Assembly (NCBI GenBank): GCA_028554755.1
Contig: JAPTOF010000010.1
Span: forward strand, 7,166,001-7,230,000
DNA: 64,000 nucleotides
Source: Cordia subcordata
Lineage: Eukaryota > Streptophyta > Magnoliopsida > Boraginales > Cordiaceae
Direction: 5' to 3'
Under the pieces are notes generated by a model. It saw nothing but the letters and a program-made list of their open reading frames with translations, did no database searches and was not told where the DNA came from. Below, one piece after another: positions 58,220-64,000 of this stretch (within the stretch, counting starts at the first letter, position 1; each line of letters opens with the position of its first letter). A program made the position numbers and the translations under genes.

Positions 58220-58830
58220 ATGTGAAGAGCTTCAGTTTTAACACTGATAGCAGATCATTAGTTTGCAGGTTTTGAAATTCAAGATACTGTTATAATTTCA
58301 CTCTTTTCAGCTTAATCTCATGAGCTCCTATGCTGTTAGTGTATTGTACTGTAAACAAGTGTACTATGTAATCTTTCAATATAATACACAAAAATTTTAT
58401 TCTCTTTCATGGTATCGGAGCATTACATCTTCCACTGCCACTACTGATACATCTTCTTCTATTGTCTCTCCATCTATTTGCTATGGATTTTTCCTCTTTA
58501 TCTGTTGATATTTGCACACAACGTGATCGGTTTGTCCAACCTTTCATTATTGCAACGCTATCTGAGTCTCTAGTGCATCAGATGTTTGGTTTTTCCAGCG
58601 CTCATGAAAAGATGAAATTGTGAAACTCCCATTGGAGAATCTCTCAAGTTTTGCTTATGCAGCTTCTGATGCCACTGTGTCCCTCTAGTGCAACCGTTTA
58701 GGGGCGCCCTTCCAAGTGTTGGCTGGAATCAAGTTGCCATATCCAAAACGTATTCAAATACTGGAGCCTTTCCAACAGATAACTTTTATACTAACAGAAG
58801 TGCTAGATCATAAATTTCCATTTCATGTGA
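58220..58830 (+). repeat. Possible LTR end and primer site (copia remnant)
   Basis: TGGTATCGGAGC (58,411-58,422) differs by one base from the initiator-tRNA-Met primer site. It follows a TATGTAATCTTTCAATATAA...TTCTCTTTCA stretch typical of copia LTR ends and precedes a leader-like region. If real, the LTR overlaps the 3' UTR of the DUF247 gene. No gag is recognisable. Confidence 0.45.
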
Positions 58831-59034
58831 GAAAGTGGCAAGCCACAGAAGTGTATGTGAAATCAGAGCAAAGGACAAGAATTTAGAGCAAAAGAGAAGT
58901 GAAAGCAGACAACTTCTTGTCCCACAAGTCACCTTTAGTGTGTTTGTTTTGATAAGATACTTATCTTATTTGTATGTAAAAAAGTATTATCTATTATATC
59001 AAATTATCATGAAATAATTTCCATAAAATGATAG
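58831..59034. other. Short intergenic stretch
   Basis: Nothing recognised. Confidence 0.3.
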
Positions 59035-59043
59035 CTGTAATTT

Positions 59044-59342
59044 GGGTTAATTTCTTTTATGACTCTAAATTGTAACTTTTGGGAATTTGGTCCTTGAACT
59101 ATTAACAATTGGATAATGATGGTCCAATTAACATTTTCTATCAAAAACTAACGGTGCAAAAAAACCTTCCTCATGTTTTTAATCATCACATGCCTTTCTC
59201 GTAGAGTTTTGGGCAGCAAGTGCTAATTGGACCAACACTGTCTAATTATCAACATTTTAGAGATTAAAAGACACATTTTGATAGTTCAAGGACCAAATTG
59301 TTTCAGGAGCCATAATACATGGAACATAAGAAGAATTAACCC
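59044..59342. mobile_element. MULE-type MITE
   Basis: The ends GGGTTAATTTCTTTTATG and, inverted, GGGTTAATTCTTCTTATG bound 299 bp. A 9-bp flanking duplication with one mismatch (CTGTAATTT 59,035-59,043; TTGTAATTT 59,343-59,351) fits Mutator-like insertion. The interior repeats TTTGGTCCTTGAACTAT in both orientations. Similar phrases continue to about 59,470, so a second, degraded copy may lie next to it. Confidence 0.65.
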
Positions 59343-59351
59343 TTGTAATTT

Positions 59352-60032
59352 GGTCCTTGAAGTATAACTGTTAAGATAATTTGGTCCCTAAACTATTAAA
59401 ATATATATTTTAGTCCTTAAACTATTAACAATTGAACAATGTTGGTCCAATTAAATTTTTTTCGTCTAAATACAACCAAACCCCAAAAATCATGAGTTTA
59501 CTCAGTATTGCTTTTCTTTTTTTTTTTTTAAATTATGACTTGTGAGTTAACTTTCGAACACATTTTAGATCCAACGGTTAGTATCTCCACCACCACTCTA
59601 ATCAGTTTGTTTTCGTCAACTAATATCCCATTTTTTTTTCCTTTTTTACCCTTCATATCAACAATACGAGTAAAATTTGGTATATCTTGGTACATAACAG
59701 TAACTTATTTATATTGTTATATACGATTTATTGGCTTTTGTTGGATATATGTATAATAATTGTTCTCCTCTGCATTATTCATATCCAAATTTTTCTTTTT
59801 TTTATTTTATTTATTATTATTATTTTTAAAGGAGTTATGATGAGAGAGCTAATATAAGAGGATCAGAAGAACATAATCTCAACTAAATCTCTGAAACTTC
59901 TTAAAACATGTTAAGTGAATAATCAAATTTTCAATCAAATCTTACCATTTATCATCTCTAATATCACTCATTACCCAATCTTCATCTGCCTTTCAAAAGC
60001 CATTGATTTTGTTCATTGAGTTTCCATAAAAG
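59352..60032. other. Intergenic, repeat-flanked
   Basis: Holds a degraded copy of the TTTGGTCCTTGAACTAT repeat to about 59,470 and a T-rich stretch. No gene seen. Confidence 0.3.
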
Positions 60033-60218
60033 ATGGCTGATGGAATTCGTATCTCGAACCCACTTGTATTTGACAATGGTATTAATTTCACTAAGGCTAG
60101 TCATTTGGGATTAATTATTGGTCTAATTATTGCACATTCATTTTTTTATTTTTTTGTTCAATTCTCTAGGATTATGATAATTTGGCTGCTAATTAATTTT
60201 CGCAAAGTCATTGGATAG
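60033..60218 (+). CDS. Short hydrophobic ORF, unrecognised
   Basis: 61 codons from an ATG in good plant context (AAAAGATGGCT). After a polar start (MADGIRISNPLVFDNG) there are one or two hydrophobic segments (LGLIIGLIIAHSFFYFF; IMIIWLLINF). The layout recalls the first segment of a multi-pass transporter, but I see no family motif, and no continuation follows the TAG. It could be a truncated pseudogene or chance. Confidence 0.2.
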   Translation: MADGIRISNPLVFDNGINFTKASHLGLIIGLIIAHSFFYFFVQFSRIMIIWLLINFRKVIG

Positions 60219-61519
60219 GTTAGTGGTGGCACAACTATGTTTCCAGGCTTTGCTCGCCGTACTAATAAATAAATGAGAGCTCTGGCTCCCAAAAACATGA
60301 AAGTATAAATGTGATAGCACCAAAGGCGGAATATGAAGAATATGGTCCTGCGCTTATTAATTGGAAGTGTTTTTAAGCTTGAAGAAGATTATATCCGTTT
60401 TGGGGTTTTGCTTTCTCCCTTTCTTTACCCACTATTTTCAAGTTAATGTTTACTAATCAAGTTGGTTTGAACGAGCTCGGAAACAAAATAAAGATGGCTA
60501 GATTTTGATTTTGAATAAGGAAAAAAAAGTCCGTGTCGTGATTTATGATTTCCCTGATGTTATTTTTCATGATTTTTGTGAAACGAATATTTAGTTCTTG
60601 TAGGGAAAATGGCATCTTGTAATGATAACTCTTGGGATCTAAAGATAAATTGAGAACCGAGAAAGATTTTTTTATATTGGTTTAAAAGAAATAATAGAAA
60701 ATTACAAGATAAGCAGCTTTTCGAGTAAGCTGAAGCTCCCAAAGAAAAAGAAAACAGAGAGAGACAAAGCTCAATTTTGATAACAATTTTCTAATGCGCT
60801 ACTCGTGCCTTTTCTCAATTTGTAAGCATATGTAACAACTTGCACAGCTCATGCTTTACACGTAATCCTTCAACAAGCGTGATGGTTTGTGCTCCCCTTT
60901 TGCTCCTTCTGAGTGTGATGGTTGGCACGCGTGGGTTCATTACACATCTACATTCCGGTTTTATTCAACTTTGATAAAAACGCAGAGATAAGAGTATAAT
61001 GCATTTTACCGGTAAACAAAATAGACAAACGTCTGATCACGTTATGTTGCATATGAACAGATGCTCCGACTTTAACACCCTCTTTCATTGTCATCAGTCA
61101 TCACATCAAAAGATTATTAATGTAGGATTGCAAAACCCGTTTGACGAACTTGATGAACTTTAATTTGATTGAATTTCAACCTTTATCAAAGTTTCAATTT
61201 CTTTATTAAATCCAATAACAATACTTTTTCACGAAAAAAAAAATTAAATGGGCCCTTTGTATGCGTAAATGTGTAATGTTCATCACTACTAAGAATTGTT
61301 TGACTATTGTAACTTGAAATAATTTCAGGAGTTTTTATGGATTAGCCGTGCTGTTATCAACTCTTGAGTAGCATTCCAAGTATATTTAATATCCTAAATA
61401 TGAATATGGAGTCTTGCCTATTGACATCAATAAGATATGTGAAACTTTGGAATAAGATCCTATAGAAACTAAACATGAATAAACTGCTCAAGCTTTTCAT
61501 TTATGTGTTGAGTATAGAG
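60219..61519. other. Intergenic between converging genes
   Basis: No gene recognised. It lies downstream of the kinase gene (minus strand) and downstream of the DUF247 gene, so it probably includes the kinase 3' UTR just below 61,520. Confidence 0.35.
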
Positions 61520-62772
61520 TCAATTCCATTTTCTCATGATTTCCATTATATCAGATGCAGAAGGCCTGAGGCTTGGTGAATCAGAAAGGCACATGGCTGA
61601 CAGGGAAGCCATGGTTTTCACTTCTTCCATGTCAAAGCCTCCGGGAGCAGAGCCGAGGCGCGGATCCGCCATTTCTGCTACCTTGGCTGGATCGTTTAGA
61701 GCCAGACCGGCTTTCGCTGTGAGCCTCTCTCCATTGTCCAAGGAGAGGGCTTCCAGCCCAGTAATAAGTTCTAGAAGTATTACTCCAAAGCTATAGATAT
61801 CATTCTTTTTCGAGGCAAGCCCTGTCCTCATATAGTGAGGATCTGTGTAGCCTGGAGACCCCGTCATCATTCTGTTGATTGATCTACAAGATGGTGGTAA
61901 CACTGCTGAGGAAAATCCCAGTTTTGCTAATCCAAAATCACACAGCTTGCAATTTAGCTGCTCATCTAATAGTATATTTGAAGGTTTGATATCACCATGG
62001 ACTATTTGTAGAGGAAACTTCTCATGGAGATACTCTATGGCCTGTGCCAATTGATATGCTATAGCCATTCGGCTTCTCCATGAAAGTACTGTCCCCTTTC
62101 CTCCCTTGGTTCCGTGAAGCTTCTCTTGCAATGTACCATTTGAGACATACTCGAAGACTAGAACGCCTTCCTCTGCAATTAGTAAGAGAACATTCATTAT
62201 CAAAATTTTCCAAAAAGTGATCCGCAAATAAAGATAAATAAACAAAATCAAGCCTTATTCCACTAAGTGGGGTCGGTTAGACCAAAGTAGTAAGTACCTC
62301 TATCATCACAATGGCCAAGAAATTTGACGATGTTTTTGTGATCCAGCTTAAGCAAGATCTCCAATTCTTGCTTATAGATCCGATTGAGACGCTCACTGCT
62401 GCTGCTGTAAACCTTGATTGCCCCATGTGTTGAATCAGGGAAATCAGCCAGGTAAATTGTACTGAAACCTCCATTTCCAATCACACGAGAAGGCGAGAAA
62501 TTTTCTGTAATCCTCTCCATCTCATCCCAAGAAAATTTCTTAACCCGAAAATTACTTCTACTATAGTCATGATCTTCATCTTCCAGGGTGAAAACAGCGT
62601 CAACCTCATTAGATAAACACTTACGCGTTATCTTTTTAACTCGAAAACATGTGAAGATAGCCATAGCAGGGAGTGCAATGACAAGCAAAGACGAGATATG
62701 GCAAATGTAGTATGAAAAAGATTGTATATGGCGATTGGTGAAAGCAATTTTGAAGTAAAATACTGAGAGCAT
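61520..62772 (-). CDS. Receptor-like protein kinase without ectodomain, non-RD
   Basis: Two exons (62,772-62,298 and 62,172-61,520) join in frame to 375 codons. The intron (62,297-62,173, 125 bp) has GT...TTGCAG borders. Residues 21-42 form a membrane segment with almost no ectodomain, then a kinase domain from about 88: glycine loop GNGGFSTIY (99-107), AIKVY (Lys120), catalytic HGDIKPSN (217-224), DFG (237-239), GSPGYTDPHY and SFGVILLELITG. Gly precedes the catalytic Asp, so it is a non-RD kinase, a type often linked to immune signalling in plants. Substrate and partners are unknown. If a downstream Met (MAIF, residue 37) were used, the protein would be largely cytosolic. All core catalytic residues are present. 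Confidence 0.85.
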
Positions 62773-63483
62773 GTGAAGTTAGTTAAGGCTATGATTGTTG
62801 TGTAATGCTCGTGGGCTATAAAGGCCATGCTGGCGGTGGAATGGTGCACTAGTAAAGGGTTTGGCATGGCATGAGAAGCAACAAGGAAGCTTGATCAACA
62901 AGGCCAACACACTAGCAGAAATTTTTAGATTTAAAAAAATATTATATATATATATATATAAAAGAAAAAGAAAAAAGAAAGAATTCCAACAATCTACAGA
63001 CATTCAGACCACTCCACGCCCGTGTGGCTTAATTTTAATTTACAATGTTCTTATTTTGACTCCTCCTTACTCTACACTGCTGGAAGGTAAAGCATTCAAA
63101 GGGAGCATAATCCAGTACAGATTTGGTTCTGATTTTATCGGAGATTTAGTATACTTAATTGTGACAATTAAGATATACAAATCGCAAGTATTATTGCTTA
63201 TATCTTGGGATCATAATATTTACAGCACGATTTTTTTTTTGACCGAGTTTTAAATTTCGTGTCTAACTAACCTGAAATCATACATTCTTCTAATAAGATT
63301 AAATTTGAAATTTGACACTCTTTATATAAAATTGAGAACTTCTTCAAATGGGTCTTTCAATTCCAAAGAGTTGATTAGAGGCGTAGTACCAGATGAAGGT
63401 TCCTCCAGACAAAATTTCGATGCCGAATCATTAGAGTTGACTACAAATCATAATACACGATAGATGTGTGCACCAAAACTTAG

Positions 63484-63565
<82 letters not shown>

Positions 63566-64000
63566 CATCATCATCATCATCATCTCGGTATGCTACTATG
63601 CGACAGAATAAAATTTTTATAAGGTGATAGGGAGAAGAAGGAAGTTGCGTTGTCAGACATTTGGATTAAGCCATGCTTTCCAAATAGGTAGCATGGATAC
63701 ATATCATATGTTTAAAAATAGGTTGTTCATTTGAGCAGGATTTAGTTAAAAAAAAATTATGGTTCATTATGTCCCATAGAAATATGATTCAATTATAGAT
63801 TGTTTTGCAATAAAAGTCTAAAAATTTATATGGAGATAATAAAAGAATTTTTTAAAAAATAAAAATAATATTAGACAGGACGATAAAATCATTATGCTGA
63901 CAATTGGGGAAAGCACATTTTCTAATGTATTTAGAAAACATAAAAATAAATAAATTGTATACATAAATACAATAAATTGAAGAGGGACTTGATGGAAAAT
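62773..64000. other. Kinase upstream region and microsatellites
   Basis: Upstream DNA of the kinase gene with an (AT)n tract at 62,941-62,961. A compound microsatellite lies at 63,487-63,584: about 25 AAT/ATA units, then several ATC units. No TATA box could be chosen with confidence. No further gene. Confidence 0.5.

Noticed and set aside
60033..60218. Transporter gene
   Set aside because: Only one or two hydrophobic segments, no motif and no continuing frame; kept only as an unrecognised ORF.
61536..61796. Plus-strand ORF over the kinase exon
   Set aside because: Antisense shadow of the conserved kinase exon.
1..64000. tRNA or rRNA genes
   Set aside because: No clover-leaf or rRNA signature was noticed by eye; the tRNA-like matches are retrotransposon primer sites.

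Overview
This window looks like nuclear DNA of a flowering plant, most likely a eudicot. It is AT-rich and intron-containing, it carries two plant-type gene families (a DUF247 protein and a plant receptor-like kinase), and it is packed with Ty1/copia retrotransposons, plant L1-type LINEs with a 3' RNase H domain, MULE/hAT-like MITEs and a Helitron. I cannot name the species from the sequence alone. All coordinates and motif calls were made by eye.

Layout. 1-9.4 kb: gene-poor, with CACTA-like subterminal repeats, a MITE with long inverted ends (3.74-3.98 kb), an inverted-end element flanked by a direct repeat (6.7-7.6 kb) and a degenerate three-unit tandem repeat (8.2-9.4 kb). 9,452-15,690: a structurally complete copia element (copia-1) with a perfect 5-bp target-site duplication (TSD) and near-identical LTRs, but several nonsense changes and frameshifts. 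16.7-23.3 kb: two diverged copies of a RING-CH zinc-finger exon block, separated by a 5'-truncated LINE (18.8-19.4 kb, 15-bp TSD) and a MITE. 24.7-26.5 kb: a carboxylesterase pseudogene tail and a MULE inserted inside a MITE. 27-34 kb: decayed copia remnants on both strands and CACTA-like debris. 36,397-47,415: a LINE split by a minus-strand copia (copia-2). 47.7-48.5 kb: a 54-bp exon-like unit repeated three times, with a short Helitron between copies 2 and 3. 49.6-51.9 kb: a 5'-truncated copia of the same family on the plus strand (copia-3). 52-55 kb: LINE tails and MITEs. 55.3-58.2 kb: the DUF247 gene. 61,520-62,772: a two-exon non-RD receptor-like kinase on the minus strand.

Only the DUF247 gene and the kinase look like intact host genes. 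They lie 3.3 kb apart and converge, and nothing indicates that they act together. The remainder is a layered record of insertions; several nestings are fixed by target-site duplications. I found no convincing undescribed multi-gene system. The most unusual structures are the LINE split at its ORF1/ORF2 junction, the MULE-in-MITE nest and the triplicated 54-bp exon-like unit.
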